Source: Azorhizobium doebereinerae UFLA1-100
GTDB taxonomy: Bacteria; Pseudomonadota; Alphaproteobacteria; Rhizobiales; Xanthobacteraceae
Reading direction: 5' to 3'
Assembly (NCBI RefSeq): GCF_000473085.1
Contig: NZ_AXBA01000013.1
Span: 116,211-180,210, forward strand
Length of the DNA stretch: 64,000 bases
The notes beneath the pieces are model-generated. The model worked only from the letters and a program-made list of their open reading frames with translations. It did not search any database and was not told where the DNA came from. The translations under genes and the position numbers were made by a program. Position 1 is the stretch's first letter. Each line of letters begins with the position of its first letter. Positions 1 to 9,769 of the stretch are shown in pieces.

Positions 1-195
1 GGCTTCGAGGTGATGGCCAACGCCAAGGAAGGGGCGAGCGGCACCGAGGTGAAGATCATCCAGTGGGTCCGCTTCGGCACCAATGGCTACATGCGCATGA
101 TGGGCGTGGTGAAGGCGGATGCCTTTGCCGACTATTATTCCCGCCTGCGCGCCATCCGCGACGGCGTGGAGACCGGCGGCGCGGAGCCGCGCTGA
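1..195 (+). CDS. C-terminal fragment of a conserved hypothetical protein (5' end outside window)
   Basis: The reading frame is open from base 1 and ends with TGA at 193-195, so only the last 64 residues are visible. The fragment contains the run GTNGYMRMMGVVKADAF and a charged helical end, with no catalytic motif I recognise. It is followed 24 bases later by a hairpin terminator and converges on grpE. It is probably a small soluble protein; function cannot be assigned from this fragment. Confidence 0.6.
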   Translation, partial: GFEVMANAKEGASGTEVKIIQWVRFGTNGYMRMMGVVKADAFADYYSRLRAIRDGVETGGAEPR

Positions 196-219
196 ACGCC
201 GCTCCCGGCCCGGAAACGA

Positions 220-247
220 AAAATGCCGCCCCACCGGGCGGCATTTT
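220..247. terminator. Bidirectional intrinsic terminator between the 5' partial gene and grpE
   Basis: A perfect stem (aaaatgccgccc / gggcggcattttt) with a short loop has an A-run on its left and a T-run on its right. It can therefore end transcription from both converging genes, the partial gene on plus and grpE on minus. Confidence 0.85.
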
Positions 248-279
248 TATGTGTTCGCAAAAACTTGGACCAGATCGCC

Positions 280-909
280 TCAGGAGGCGGAATTCTCGCC
301 CGCGGTCGCATCCGCCGCCGGGGCCGCCTTCGGGCCGCCCCGCGCCACGCCCACCAGGGCCGGGCGCAGCACGCGGTCGCCGATGACGAAGCCGGACTGC
401 ACCACCTGCACCACCGTGCCGGCGGCCACCGCGGGGTCCGGCACCTCGAACATGGCCTGGTGCAGGTTGGGGTCGAACTTCTCGCCCACCGGCTCCACCT
501 TGCGCACGCCGTGCTTTTCCAGGCCCTTGAGCAGGCTGCGCTCGGTCAGCTCGATGCCGTCGATGAGGCCCTTCAGCGCGCCTTCGGCGGTGTCGCGGGT
601 CTGCTGGTCCACGGCCGCGAGGGCGCGGGACAGATCATCGGCCACGTTCAGCACGTCGCGGGCGAAGGAGGCGATGCCGTAGACCTTTGCGTCGGCGATC
701 TCGCGGTCGGCCCGGCGGCGGATGTTCTCGGCCTCGGCAAAGGCGCGCAGATACTTGTCCTTGAAGGACGCCACCTCGGCTTCGAGGCGTTCCTTCTCCA
801 CCTGGAGGTTCTCCGCCTGCCCCTCGCCCTGATTGACCTCGGCGCGCTCGGGATCGACCGCGAGGTTGATGCGGTTCTCTTCGCCGGCGGCGCTACCCTG
901 ATCGCTCAT
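280..909 (-). CDS. grpE: Nucleotide exchange factor GrpE
   Basis: GrpE is the cytoplasmic nucleotide-exchange factor of the DnaK-DnaJ chaperone cycle. The 209-residue product has the family layout: an acidic, disordered N-terminus, a long coiled coil from about residue 35 (containing KDKYLRAFAEAENIRRRAD), then the compact beta-domain signature DPNLHQAMFEVPD...GTVVQVVQSGFVIGDRVLRPALVGVA. The ATG at 909 is preceded by a GAGGAAG-like ribosome site; an in-frame start 16 codons upstream lacks one. It lies 84 bases downstream of hrcA on the same strand, the usual hrcA-grpE order of alphaproteobacteria, so the two are probably co-transcribed. The C-terminus ends in an Ala/Pro-rich tail, common in this class. 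Confidence 0.96.
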   Translation of the reverse strand: MSDQGSAAGEENRINLAVDPERAEVNQGEGQAENLQVEKERLEAEVASFKDKYLRAFAEAENIRRRADREIADAKVYGIASFARDVLNVADDLSRALAAVDQQTRDTAEGALKGLIDGIELTERSLLKGLEKHGVRKVEPVGEKFDPNLHQAMFEVPDPAVAAGTVVQVVQSGFVIGDRVLRPALVGVARGGPKAAPAADATAGENSAS

Positions 910-993
910 GCGCTCTTCCTCACTCCCACCGGCCGCCCGTGACGGCCGCATATCCACAATTCGCCTCGCATATCGGTGCGTTGGGCCGAAAAA

Positions 994-2094
994 TCAAGCG
1001 GCGTCGGCGCCCGGCGCGCCGAGAACCCGGCTCACCACGCGGGCGGTGAAGTCCACCATGGGGACGATGCGCCCGTAATTGAGGCGCGTGGGACCGATCA
1101 CGCCGAGCACGCCGACCACCCGGCCCTGCCCGTCGCGATAGGGCGCGACGATGGTGGAGGAGCCGGACATGGAGAACAATTTATTCTCCGAGCCGATGAA
1201 GATGCGCAGCGCATCCCCCTCCTCGGCCCGGCCGAGCAGGTCCACCACGTCGCGCTTGCTCTCCAGGTCGTCGAACAGAAGGCGGATGCGCTCCAGGTCC
1301 TCCAGCGCGTGCAGGTCCTCCAGCAGCTTGGCCTGGCCGCGCACGATCAGCTTGCGCTCGGCCGGCGCGTCGCCGGACCAGGAGGCGAGGCCCTCCTCCA
1401 CCACGCGGGCGGTGAGCACGTCGAGCTCGCGGCGCAGGTCCGCCAGCAGCGTCTCCATCTCCGCCCGCGCCTCGCCCAGGGTGCGGCCGCGGATGTGGGC
1501 GTTGAGGAAATTGCTCGCCTCCACCAGGGCCGAGCCGGGCAGGCCGGAGGGCAGCGGCAGCACGCGGTTCTCCACCTGCCCGTCCTCGGACACCAGGATC
1601 ACCAGCGCGCGCCCAAGATCGAGCGGCACGAACTCCACATGCTTGAGGCGGGGATCAGTCTTCATCGCCGTCACCACGCCGGCTCCCCGCCCGAGCCCCG
1701 AAAGCAGCGCGGAGGCCTCCTGGAGCACGCCTTCCACCGTATGGCCCTTGGCCGCGGCGGCCACCTGGGCCTCGATATTGCGGCGGTCGCGCTCGGTGAC
1801 GTCGCCGATCTCCAGCAGCGCATCGACGAAGAAGCGCAGCCCGCGCTCGGTGGGCAGGCGCCCGGCGCTGGTATGGGGCGCATAGATCAGGCCCGCCGCC
1901 TCCAGGTCCGCCATCACGTTGCGCACGGAGGCGGGGGAGAGCGTCATGGGAATGAGGCGGGCGATGTTGCGCGAGCCTACGGGCTCGCCGGTAGCCAGGT
2001 AGCTTTCTACGATCTGACGGAAGATCTCGCGCGAGCGCTCGTCGATCTGCGCGAGCGCGGCGGAGAAAGGCGAGATGATCGGTTCTATCGGCAC
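994..2094 (-). CDS. hrcA: Heat-inducible transcription repressor HrcA
   Basis: HrcA represses class I heat-shock genes by binding CIRCE inverted repeats and is folded into its active state by GroEL. The 366-residue protein starts with a winged-helix region ([22 protein letters not shown]) followed by the highly conserved [17 protein letters not shown] and [18 protein letters not shown] segments, then the GAF-like and dimerisation regions ending [16 protein letters not shown]. The start is GTG at 2094, with GAGGAGAGG seven bases upstream; no in-frame ATG fits better. It precedes grpE and diverges from rph. I found no CIRCE element in this intergenic region, so autoregulation through CIRCE at this locus is not supported. 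Confidence 0.96.
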   Translation of the reverse strand: MPIEPIISPFSAALAQIDERSREIFRQIVESYLATGEPVGSRNIARLIPMTLSPASVRNVMADLEAAGLIYAPHTSAGRLPTERGLRFFVDALLEIGDVTERDRRNIEAQVAAAAKGHTVEGVLQEASALLSGLGRGAGVVTAMKTDPRLKHVEFVPLDLGRALVILVSEDGQVENRVLPLPSGLPGSALVEASNFLNAHIRGRTLGEARAEMETLLADLRRELDVLTARVVEEGLASWSGDAPAERKLIVRGQAKLLEDLHALEDLERIRLLFDDLESKRDVVDLLGRAEEGDALRIFIGSENKLFSMSGSSTIVAPYRDGQGRVVGVLGVIGPTRLNYGRIVPMVDFTARVVSRVLGAPGADAA

Positions 2095-2116
2095 GGCGCG
2101 GCCTCTCCTCGGCCCT

Positions 2117-2147
2117 ATTATGTGTCGTTTCCCGCCTTTGCATTCAA
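2117..2147 (-). promoter_or_regulatory. Candidate promoter of hrcA-grpE
   Basis: Read on the minus strand, a CTTGAAT element at 2142-2148 is followed 19 bases later by CATAAT at 2117-2122, just ahead of the hrcA ribosome site. The spacing is long for a sigma-70 promoter, and the CTTGAA half resembles the -35 of RpoH promoters. Visual call only. Confidence 0.35.
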
Positions 2148-2333
2148 GCGGTCTTGCGGCCTACCGCGTCGCGCCCCTAAAAGGAGGCCGCCGTCGCGGG
2201 ATGCCCGAAGACACCAGATGTCTCGGACACCTCCTGACCCATCCAGTTTTCGGCAGCCCCCTGCCCGGCCCGGACATCGCGCCGGCCACGACCTCCAACA
2301 TGGGGGCGGCCTCAAGGTTGAAAGGACCAGTCC

Positions 2334-3046
<713 letters not shown>

Positions 3047-3050
<4 letters not shown>

Positions 3051-3679
3051 GCCGGACGCTGACCGGGCGGCTGGTGATCGCCACCCACAATCCCGGCAAG
3101 CTCAGGGAAATGCAGGAGTTGCTGGCGCCGCACGGCATCGAGGCGGTGTCCGCCGGGGAACTGGGGCTCGGCGAGCCGGAGGAGACCGGCACCACCTTCC
3201 GCGCCAACGCCCGCATCAAGGCGGAGGCGGCCGCCAAGGCCGCCAACCTGCCCGCCTTCGCCGACGACAGCGGGCTGGTGGTGGACGCGCTCGACGGCGC
3301 CCCGGGCATCTACAGCGCGCGCTGGGGCGGGCCCGAGAAGGATTTCGTCATGGCCATGGGCAAGGTGGATGCGGAGCTGAACGCCCGCGGCGCCGTCACG
3401 CCCGCGCAGCGCACCGCCCGCTTCGTCTCGGCGCTGTGCATCGCCTGGCCGGACGGGCACCTGGAGGAATTCGAGGGCATCGTCGAGGGCCAGGTGGTGG
3501 CGCCGCCGCGCGGCCCGCACGGCTTCGGCTACGATGCCTGCTTCCTGCCGGACGGCTACAGCCAGACCTTCGGCGAGATGACCTCGGTGGAGAAGCACTC
3601 CATGCCGCCGCTGGGCCTCGGCCTCTCCCACCGCGCCCGCGCCTTCCGCCAGCTCGCGCTGGCCTGCCTGGAGGGCTGA
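3047..3679 (+). CDS. rdgB: RdgB/HAM1 family dITP/XTP pyrophosphatase
   Basis: This 210-residue enzyme hydrolyses non-canonical purine nucleoside triphosphates (dITP, XTP) to monophosphates, cleansing the nucleotide pool. Family signatures are [15 protein letters not shown] near the N-terminus, [15 protein letters not shown], the catalytic [20 protein letters not shown] block, and [16 protein letters not shown] with the closing [12 protein letters not shown]...LSHRARA. It begins with GTG at 3047, overlapping the rph stop by four bases (GTGA), which implies translational coupling; longer in-frame extensions inside rph are not credible. hemW overlaps its stop by one base. Confidence 0.95.
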
Positions 3680-4866
3680 TGGCCGGCACCGCCATGCTGG
3701 ACACGATGCCGGCGGACGATGCCTCCGCCGGCGGCTTCGGCGTCTATGTGCATTGGCCCTTCTGCCGCGCCAAATGCCCGTATTGCGACTTCAACAGCCA
3801 TGTCCGGCAGTCCCCGCCGGACCAGGCGCGCTTCGTCGCTGCCTTCCGGCGCGAGATCACGCACACCCGCGCGCTGACCGGGCCGCGCACGGCCGGCAGC
3901 GTGTTCTTTGGCGGCGGCACGCCCTCGCTGATGGCGCCGGAGACGGTGGCGGCGATCCTCGATGCCATCCGCGAGGCCTGGCCGCTGGCGGCGGACGCCG
4001 AGATCACCCTGGAGGCCAACCCCACCAGCGTCGAGGCGGAACGCTTCCGCGGCTATCGCGCGGCCGGCGTCAACCGCGTCTCGCTGGGCGTGCAGGCGCT
4101 GGACGATGCCCAGCTCAAGGCGCTGGGGCGCATGCACAGCGTGGACGAGGCACTCAAGGCCGTGGCGCTGGCGCGCAGCGTGTTCGACCGCGTGTCGTTC
4201 GATCTCATCTATGCCCGGCCCGGCCAGAATCCGCAGGACTGGGCCCGGGAACTGTCCCGCGCCATCGACCAGGGCTGCGAGCACCTCTCGCTCTACCAGC
4301 TCACCATCGAGGCGGGCACGGCGTTCGAGAAGCTCTATTCCGCCGGCAAGCTCATCATCCCCGACGACGACCACGCCCGCGCGCTATGGGACGTGACCCA
4401 GGAAGTGACGGCGGCCTGCGGCCTGCCGGCCTATGAGATTTCCAACCACGCCCGCCCGGGCGCTGAGGCGCGGCACAATCTGGTCTATTGGCGCTACGGC
4501 CTCTATGCGGGCATCGGCCCTGGCGCGCATGGCCGCGTGGGCACAAGCGGCGAACGCCGCGCCACCGTCACGGAGCGCAATCCGGAGGCCTGGCTCGCCA
4601 AGGTGGAGGCCGATGGCCACGGCATCCTGTCCGAGGAGGTGCTGAGCCGGCCCGATCAGGCGGACGAGATGCTGCTGATGGGCCTGCGCCTCACCGAGGG
4701 CGTTGACCTCGCCCGCCATGCGCGCCTCGGCGGCGCGCCCATCGCCCCGGCCCGCATCGCGGCCCTGGCCGACGAGGGGCTGGTGGCGCTGGAGGGCCAG
4801 CGCCTGCGCGTGCTGCCCGCCGGCTTCCCGGTGCTGAATGCGGTGATCGCGGCGCTGGCGGCTTGA
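3679..4866 (+). CDS. hemW: Radical SAM heme chaperone HemW
   Basis: HemW binds heme and uses a radical SAM fold; it is distinct from the coproporphyrinogen dehydrogenase HemN. The 395-residue protein has YVHWPFCRAKCPYCDFNS with the CxxxCxxC cluster motif. The residue after the third Cys pair is DF rather than the extra Cys of true HemN, which supports HemW. Other family blocks are VFFGGGTPSLM, TLEANPTSVE, GVNRVSLGVQALDD and YEISNHARPG. The ATG at 3679 overlaps the rdgB stop (TGATG), so rph-rdgB-hemW form one coupled operon. It was formerly annotated as an oxygen-independent coproporphyrinogen oxidase-like protein. Confidence 0.93.
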   Translation: MAGTAMLDTMPADDASAGGFGVYVHWPFCRAKCPYCDFNSHVRQSPPDQARFVAAFRREITHTRALTGPRTAGSVFFGGGTPSLMAPETVAAILDAIREAWPLAADAEITLEANPTSVEAERFRGYRAAGVNRVSLGVQALDDAQLKALGRMHSVDEALKAVALARSVFDRVSFDLIYARPGQNPQDWARELSRAIDQGCEHLSLYQLTIEAGTAFEKLYSAGKLIIPDDDHARALWDVTQEVTAACGLPAYEISNHARPGAEARHNLVYWRYGLYAGIGPGAHGRVGTSGERRATVTERNPEAWLAKVEADGHGILSEEVLSRPDQADEMLLMGLRLTEGVDLARHARLGGAPIAPARIAALADEGLVALEGQRLRVLPAGFPVLNAVIAALAA

Positions 4867-4917
4867 GTTACCGTTTCGATGCTATGCTGGCTTCGTGGGG
4901 GGCCTGGAGCATACGCG

Positions 4918-5385
4918 ATGGGAGACGATAATGCCGAACATACAGTTAGACCTCCTTTCGGTCAGGAGGCACTGCGGGAGGCGATTCAAAATAGAATCAA
5001 TGAGACGTCTTTAGCTTACGAAAATTTCATTTCCCGCTTATGGGCCGGACACGGGGCGGGAGCGACCCTTGTAGCAGGACTACTATTAAAAAAAGGAAAT
5101 TTAGACACGCTATATATGATAGCATTTATTTTATTTATGCTAGGCCTAATAACGCTATCTTCTTATAGTGGTTATTTTATCATATATAATTCAAAATATA
5201 TCAGAGAAAATGAATTAAAATCATCAATTATTGATGTTAAAATGGATTATATTGAACGCCCTTCAACCAGAGCGGGCTTGTCGATCTACGCTCCAAAAAC
5301 AATAACAACCGCCCTATCGGCAATATTATTTGTATTCGCACTGATATTCTGCATTTTAGATCAAATAATTTCCTGCGCGAATTAA
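4918..5385 (+). CDS. AT-rich orphan membrane protein, function unknown
   Basis: I do not recognise this 155-residue protein. It has a soluble N-terminus rich in Asn/Glu (about residues 1-40), a short hydrophobic stretch GAGATLVAGLLL, a clear membrane helix DTLYMIAFILFMLGLITLSS, a charged cytosolic-type loop, and a last helix near the C-terminus (ITTALSAILFVFALIFCILD). The ATG at 4918 follows GGAG at a workable distance; an in-frame ATG 13 codons upstream is possible. Base use differs sharply from neighbours: only 18 of 60 bases at 5101-5160 are G or C, with AAA, ATA and TTA codons that flanking genes avoid. Its stop is one base from the convergent csoR stop. It looks like recently acquired DNA, although no repeats or mobility genes flank it. 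Confidence 0.7.
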   Translation: MGDDNAEHTVRPPFGQEALREAIQNRINETSLAYENFISRLWAGHGAGATLVAGLLLKKGNLDTLYMIAFILFMLGLITLSSYSGYFIIYNSKYIRENELKSSIIDVKMDYIERPSTRAGLSIYAPKTITTALSAILFVFALIFCILDQIISCAN

Positions 5386-5386
5386 A

Positions 5387-5662
5387 CTACCGCTCCGCGC
5401 GCACCAGAACGTCCATCAGCTCGTCGATCTTCTTCGCCTGCTCCTCTGCGTCGCCGGAGCGGATGGCGTGCGCGACACAATGGCCCACATGATCGCGCAG
5501 CACCTCCTCCTCCGCGCGCCGCAGGGCGGCGCGGACGGCGGCGATCTGGGTAATGATGTCAATGCAGTATCGATCCTCCTCGACCATGCGGGCGATGCCG
5601 CGCACTTGGCCCTCGATACGGTTGAGGCGTTTCAGGACGGAAGATCTGGCCGGCTCTTTCAT
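5387..5662 (-). CDS. csoR: CsoR-type copper-sensing repressor
   Basis: This 91-residue all-helical DUF156 regulator releases operator DNA on binding Cu(I). The family core LNRIEGQVRGIARMVEEDRYC is intact (residues 13-33). The metal ligands Cys33, His58 and Cys62 have exactly the C-x24-H-x3-C spacing of the Mycobacterium CsoR site (Cys36, His61, Cys65), which separates it from RcnR (Ni/Co) and FrmR (formaldehyde) relatives. The ATG at 5662 is chosen because upstream residues are not family-like. It diverges from the Cu+ ATPase gene, and the gap holds two near-perfect CsoR-type palindromes, so it very probably represses both copA and itself. Confidence 0.92.
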   Translation of the reverse strand: MKEPARSSVLKRLNRIEGQVRGIARMVEEDRYCIDIITQIAAVRAALRRAEEEVLRDHVGHCVAHAIRSGDAEEQAKKIDELMDVLVRAER

Positions 5663-5664
5663 GC

Positions 5665-5692
5665 TTGATGAGATACCCCCTGAGGGTATAAA
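5665..5692 (+). promoter_or_regulatory. Candidate copA promoter overlapped by operator 1
   Basis: TTGATG at 5665-5670 and TATAAA at 5687-5692 are separated by 16 bases, a good sigma-70-type arrangement reading toward the ATPase gene. The first CsoR-like palindrome fills the spacer, so bound repressor would block polymerase. Confidence 0.55.
5673..5689. promoter_or_regulatory. CsoR-like operator 1
   Basis: The sequence atacccc-ctg-agggtat is a dyad with TACCC/GGGTA arms and a central GC-rich block, matching the pseudo-palindromic G/C-tract operators known for CsoR proteins. It lies 11 bases from the csoR start codon. Confidence 0.75.
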
Positions 5693-5704
5693 AGGCAAGG
5701 CTAG

Positions 5705-5720
5705 ATACCCCTAGGGGGTA
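5705..5720. promoter_or_regulatory. CsoR-like operator 2
   Basis: The dyad atacccctagggggta is a second TACCCC/GGGGTA palindrome 32 bases from the first, about three helical turns. The two sites could hold two CsoR tetramers on the same DNA face and control both divergent genes. Confidence 0.75.
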
Positions 5721-5778
5721 ATGAGATGTGATGCAGCGCAAGGCGCCGGCATCGCACCTCCGCTTGGCTGGAGGCATC

Positions 5779-8457
5779 ATGGCACACGAAGATCACACCC
5801 ACGCCCCCGGCGAGGCCCAGGGCTCCTGCTGCGGCGGCAAGGCCCCGTCGCCTTTGCACCTTTCGGCGACGCCCGCCGCGAAGGCCGCAGGTGGCGATTG
5901 CTGCGGCGGCGCCGCGCCGGCACCGCTCGACCTGTCGCCGAAGGCCATCGATCCGGTGTGCGGCATGAGCGTGGACATCGCCACCGCCAAGCACAGCACC
6001 GCCTACAACGGCAAGACCTTCTATTTCTGCTGCAACGGCTGCAAGACCAAGTTCGAAGCCGACCCGGAGACCCAGCTCGCCAAGGCCAGGGCGCGGGCGG
6101 AGGCCAAGGCCGCCCAGGCAGCCCACGACCACACCCACCACGGCCACGACCATCACGACCACGCCCACGGCACAGAGCTCGCCAAAGACCCGGTCTGCGG
6201 CATGGACGTGGACCCGGCCACCGCCAAGTACCAATCCAGCCACGACGGCGCCCCGGTCTATTTCTGCTCGGCCGGCTGCAAGACCAAGTTCGATGCCCAT
6301 CCCGAGCATTACACCGGCGACGGCAAGCCGCCGGCGGCGGATGTGCCGGAAGGCACCGTCTACACCTGCCCCATGCACCCGGAGATCCGTCAGATCGGCC
6401 CGGGCAGTTGCCCCATCTGCGGCATGGCGCTGGAACCGGACGTGGTGAGCCTGGACGACGGCCCCAATGCCGAACTGGTGGACATGACCCGCCGGTTCTG
6501 GATCGGCCTTGCGCTCACCATCCCGGTCTTCGTGCTGGAGATGGGCGGCCATCTCGGCCTGCACCTGCTCGACCCGCAGGTATCAAACTATGTGCAGTTC
6601 GTGCTCGCCACCCCCGTCGTGCTGTGGGCGGGCCGGCCCTTCTTCGAGCGCGGCGTCGCCTCGGTGAAGAGCGGCAACCTCAACATGTTCACGCTGATCG
6701 CCCTCGGCACCGGCGTCGCCTTCCTCTACAGCCTCGTCGGCACCTTCCTGCCTGGCGTGTTCCCCATGGCCCTGCGCGGCCACGGCGGGGCGGTGCCGGC
6801 CTATTTCGAGGCCGCCGCCGTCATCACCGTGCTGGTGCTGCTGGGCCAGGTGCTGGAGCTGCGCGCCCGCGACGCCACCTCGGGCGCCATCAAGGCGCTG
6901 CTCGGCCTCGCCCCCAAGACCGCCCGCCGCATCGCCGCCGACGGCAGCGAGGCGGACGTGGCCATCGAGGAGATCCACCCCGGCGATCGCCTGCGCCTGC
7001 GCCCCGGCGAAAAAGTGCCGGTGGACGGCACGGTGGAGGACGGCCGCGCGGCGGTGGATGAATCCCTCGTCACCGGTGAATCCCTGCCCGTCACCAAGGA
7101 GGTGGGCGGCAGCACCATCGCCGGCACGCTGGTGCAGTCCGGCGGCTTCGTTATGCGCGCCACCAAGGTGGGGCGCGAGACGCTGCTCGCCCAGATCGTG
7201 CAGATGGTGGCGCAGGCGCAGCGCTCGCGCGCGCCCATCCAGCGCCTCGCCGATCAGGTCTCCGGCTGGTTCGTGCCGCTGGTGCTGGCGGCGGCGGCGG
7301 CGAGCTTCGCGGTGTGGATGCTGGTGGGGCCGGAGCCGCGCCTCACCTTCGCGCTCATGGCCGCGGTCTCCGTGGTCATCATCGCCTGCCCCTGCGCCCT
7401 CGGCCTCGCAACGCCCATGTCCATCATGGTCGGCGTCGGCCGCGGCGCCCAGGCCGGCATCCTCATCAAGAGCGCCGAGGCGCTGGAGCGCATGGAGAAG
7501 GTGACGACGCTGGTGGTGGACAAGACCGGCACGCTCACCGAAGGCAAGCCCAAGGTCACCGCCTTGCGCGCTGTCGGCGTGGAGGACGCCCAATTGCTGC
7601 GCCTCACCGCCAGCCTGGAGCGCTCCAGCGAGCATCCGCTCGGCGCCGCCATCGTGGCTGAGGCCGCCGCGCGAGGTCTGGCGCTCGGCGACGTCCGGGA
7701 TTTCGAGAGCATCTCCGGCAAGGGCGTCAGCGGCACCGTCGAGGGCCGGCGCGTGCTGGTGGGCAATGCGGACTTCCTCGCCGAGCAGGGCATCGCCACC
7801 GATGCGCTGACGGCGGAAGCCGAGCGCCTGCGGCAGGACGGCGCCACGGTGATCTTCACGGCGGCGGACGGGGTCGCGGCCGGCCTCATCGCCATTGCCG
7901 ACCCGGTGAAGTCCAGCACCCCCGCCGCCCTGAAGGCCCTGGCGGCGGAAGGCGTGCGCGTCGTCATGCTCACCGGCGATACCCGCACCACAGCCGAGGC
8001 GGTGGCCCGGCGCCTGGGCATTTCCGAGGTGGAGGCCGGCGTGCTGCCCGACCGCAAGGCCGACGTGGTGGCCCGCCTGCGCGCCGCAGGCCAGGTGGTG
8101 GCCATGGCCGGCGACGGCGTCAACGACGCCCCCGCCCTGGCGGCGGCGGACGTGGGCATCGCCATGGGCACCGGCACCGACGTCGCCATGGAAAGCGCCG
8201 GCATCACGCTGCTGAAGGGCGACCTCGCCGGCCTCGCCCAGGCCCGCTCGCTGTCGCGCGCCACCATGCGCAACATCCGCCGCAGCCTGTTCTTCGCCTT
8301 CATCTACAATGCGGCGGGCGTGCCCTTGGCGGCGGGCATCCTCTATCCCGTCCTCGGCCTGCTGCTCTCGCCCATGGTGGCGGCGGCGGCCATGTCGCTG
8401 TCCTCTGTCAGCGTCATCGCCAACGCCCTGCTGCTGCGGCGCTGGACGCCCGAATAG
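5779..8457 (+). CDS. copA: P1B-type Cu+-translocating ATPase with tandem YHS and heavy-metal-binding domains
   Basis: An inner-membrane ATP-driven copper exporter of 892 residues. The N-terminus is unusual: two CCGG clusters, two YHS-type domains (DPVCGM...[11 protein letters not shown] near 59-92 and DPVCGM...[11 protein letters not shown] near 137-171) separated by a His/Asp-rich linker, then a heavy-metal-binding segment YTCPMHPEI...[10 protein letters not shown] (195-220). No classical CxxC ferredoxin-fold HMA domain is seen. The core has TGES, the CPC translocation motif (Cys537-Cys539), [11 protein letters not shown] (phospho-Asp581), SSEHPLG and [18 protein letters not shown] in the seventh and MSLSS in the eighth helix fit the Cu+ (P1B-1) subgroup. 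GGAGG before ATG 5779 decides the start. It is controlled by the divergent CsoR. Confidence 0.94.
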   Translation: MAHEDHTHAPGEAQGSCCGGKAPSPLHLSATPAAKAAGGDCCGGAAPAPLDLSPKAIDPVCGMSVDIATAKHSTAYNGKTFYFCCNGCKTKFEADPETQLAKARARAEAKAAQAAHDHTHHGHDHHDHAHGTELAKDPVCGMDVDPATAKYQSSHDGAPVYFCSAGCKTKFDAHPEHYTGDGKPPAADVPEGTVYTCPMHPEIRQIGPGSCPICGMALEPDVVSLDDGPNAELVDMTRRFWIGLALTIPVFVLEMGGHLGLHLLDPQVSNYVQFVLATPVVLWAGRPFFERGVASVKSGNLNMFTLIALGTGVAFLYSLVGTFLPGVFPMALRGHGGAVPAYFEAAAVITVLVLLGQVLELRARDATSGAIKALLGLAPKTARRIAADGSEADVAIEEIHPGDRLRLRPGEKVPVDGTVEDGRAAVDESLVTGESLPVTKEVGGSTIAGTLVQSGGFVMRATKVGRETLLAQIVQMVAQAQRSRAPIQRLADQVSGWFVPLVLAAAAASFAVWMLVGPEPRLTFALMAAVSVVIIACPCALGLATPMSIMVGVGRGAQAGILIKSAEALERMEKVTTLVVDKTGTLTEGKPKVTALRAVGVEDAQLLRLTASLERSSEHPLGAAIVAEAAARGLALGDVRDFESISGKGVSGTVEGRRVLVGNADFLAEQGIATDALTAEAERLRQDGATVIFTAADGVAAGLIAIADPVKSSTPAALKALAAEGVRVVMLTGDTRTTAEAVARRLGISEVEAGVLPDRKADVVARLRAAGQVVAMAGDGVNDAPALAAADVGIAMGTGTDVAMESAGITLLKGDLAGLAQARSLSRATMRNIRRSLFFAFIYNAAGVPLAAGILYPVLGLLLSPMVAAAAMSLSSVSVIANALLLRRWTPE

Positions 8458-8505
8458 GCCTCGACGCCCAACCCCCTCCAGCGCACCATGGCGCGGGAGG
8501 GGGCG

Positions 8506-9318
8506 ATGGAAGACACGGGAAGGGAAGCCACCGGAAGGAACGCGATCGTCCGGCACTGGCTGGAGACGGCGGGCCGCAGCACCAGGCATATGGCGCGGGC
8601 CGGCGGGCGGGCGGTGCTCGACCTCGTGCTCCCGCCCACCTGCATCTCCTGCCGCGCCATCGTCGCCACCTCCGGCCCCCTGTGCGGCCCGTGCTGGAGC
8701 CGCCTGCGCCTCATCGAGCGGCCGTTCTGCGAACGCCTCGGCACGCCTTTTCCCTTCGAGGCCAGCGAAGGCCGGCTGTCGGTGGAAGCCATCACCGACC
8801 CGCCCGCCTTCGACCGCGCCCGTGCCGCCACCCTGTTCGGCCCGGTGTCGCAGGATCTCGTGCACGGGCTGAAATATGCCGACCGGATGGACCTCGCCGT
8901 GCCCATGGCCCGGATGATGGCCCGCGCCGGCCGCGAGCTCCTGGCGGAGGCGGACGTGCTTATTCCCGTGCCGCTGCATCCGCTGCGGCTGTGGCGGCGG
9001 CGCTTCAACCAGTCCGCTTTGCTCGCCCGGCACCTGTCCCGCCTCAGCGGCGTGGAGACCCGCACCGAGGCGCTGGTGCGCCGCCGGGCCACGCCGTCGC
9101 AGATCTCGCTGACCCGCGCCGAACGCCGCGCCAATGTCGCGGGCGCCTTCGCCGTTCCCGATCGCCAGGCCGGCGCGGTGGCCGGACGGCGCGTCCTGCT
9201 GGTAGATGACGTTTTTACAACCGGAGCTACAGTCGATGCCTGCGCTCGGACACTGCGCCGGACCGGCGCTTCCGGCATAGACGTCCTGACGTTCGCGCGG
9301 GTTGTGGAAGCTGGCTGA
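8506..9318 (+). CDS. comF: ComF family phosphoribosyltransferase-like protein
   Basis: ComF proteins take part in DNA uptake in competent bacteria, but in alphaproteobacteria the exact role is unproven. The 270-residue product has an N-terminal zinc ribbon with paired cysteines (Cys46, Cys49, Cys60, Cys63), the family segment HGLKYADRMDLA, DVLIPVPLHPLRLWRRRFNQ, and a PRPP-binding loop VLLVDDVFTTGATVDAC near the C-terminus. The ATG at 8506 has GGAGGGGG just upstream; an in-frame ATG at 8488 is less well placed. It is followed by grxC 56 bases downstream, probably co-transcribed. No competence genes are near. Confidence 0.9.
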   Translation: MEDTGREATGRNAIVRHWLETAGRSTRHMARAGGRAVLDLVLPPTCISCRAIVATSGPLCGPCWSRLRLIERPFCERLGTPFPFEASEGRLSVEAITDPPAFDRARAATLFGPVSQDLVHGLKYADRMDLAVPMARMMARAGRELLAEADVLIPVPLHPLRLWRRRFNQSALLARHLSRLSGVETRTEALVRRRATPSQISLTRAERRANVAGAFAVPDRQAGAVAGRRVLLVDDVFTTGATVDACARTLRRTGASGIDVLTFARVVEAG

Positions 9319-9374
9319 CCCAGGCTATCATGCGACGCTTTCGTGACGTCACATACGTCGCGACGAGGATCTGC

Positions 9375-9632
9375 ATGAAATCGATCGTCATCTACACCAA
9401 AAGTTGGTGCCCCTATTGCCATGCCGCCAAGGAATTGCTGCGGCGAAAGGGCTGGACCTTCACCGAGATCGACGTCACCACCGATCCTGCCGGCCAGCAG
9501 GAGATGTCGAAGAAGGCAGGCGGTCGCACATCGGTGCCGCAGATCTTCATCGGCGAGACCCATGTCGGCGGCTGCGACGATCTCTATGCGCTGGAAGATG
9601 CCGGCCGGCTGGATGCCCTGACGGCCGCCTGA
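9375..9632 (+). CDS. grxC: Glutaredoxin 3
   Basis: A cytosolic glutathione-dependent dithiol oxidoreductase of 85 residues. It carries the CPYC active site (SWCPYCHAAKELL), the TSVPQIFIG cis-proline strand and the GGCDDLYALE glutathione-binding turn, as in GrxC. ATG 9375 fits the family start and has GAGGAT upstream. It sits between comF and a nitrilase-family amidase, the usual comF-grxC-nitrilase-DUF1178 neighbourhood of rhizobia. That order suggests roles in glutathione metabolism and repair. Confidence 0.95.
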   Translation: MKSIVIYTKSWCPYCHAAKELLRRKGWTFTEIDVTTDPAGQQEMSKKAGGRTSVPQIFIGETHVGGCDDLYALEDAGRLDALTAA

Positions 9633-9769
9633 CACCGCCGCCGGCCCATACCCGCGCCCGTGCTTGCCTCTTTCAGCCGTCCGTGAGATGGACGCAGCAG
9701 CGTCCTCTCGTCTCTGAGGCCCGTCATCCCGCGACCGGCGAAGACGTCACCCTCGTGTGAGCCAGACCG

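Noticed and set aside
2095..2333. CIRCE operator upstream of hrcA
   Set aside because: No TTAGCACTC-N9-GAGTGCTAA-like dyad is present on either strand here.
4918..5385. Integrated mobile element
   Set aside because: Only one gene is AT-rich; no integrase, transposase, flanking repeats or tRNA target can be seen.
6583..9033. Very long open frame on the strand opposite copA and comF
   Set aside because: It lacks any family motif, is His/Gly/Ala/Arg low-complexity, and mirrors the codon bias of the real G+C-rich genes. Similar antisense frames lie opposite murJ, the EAL protein and uup.
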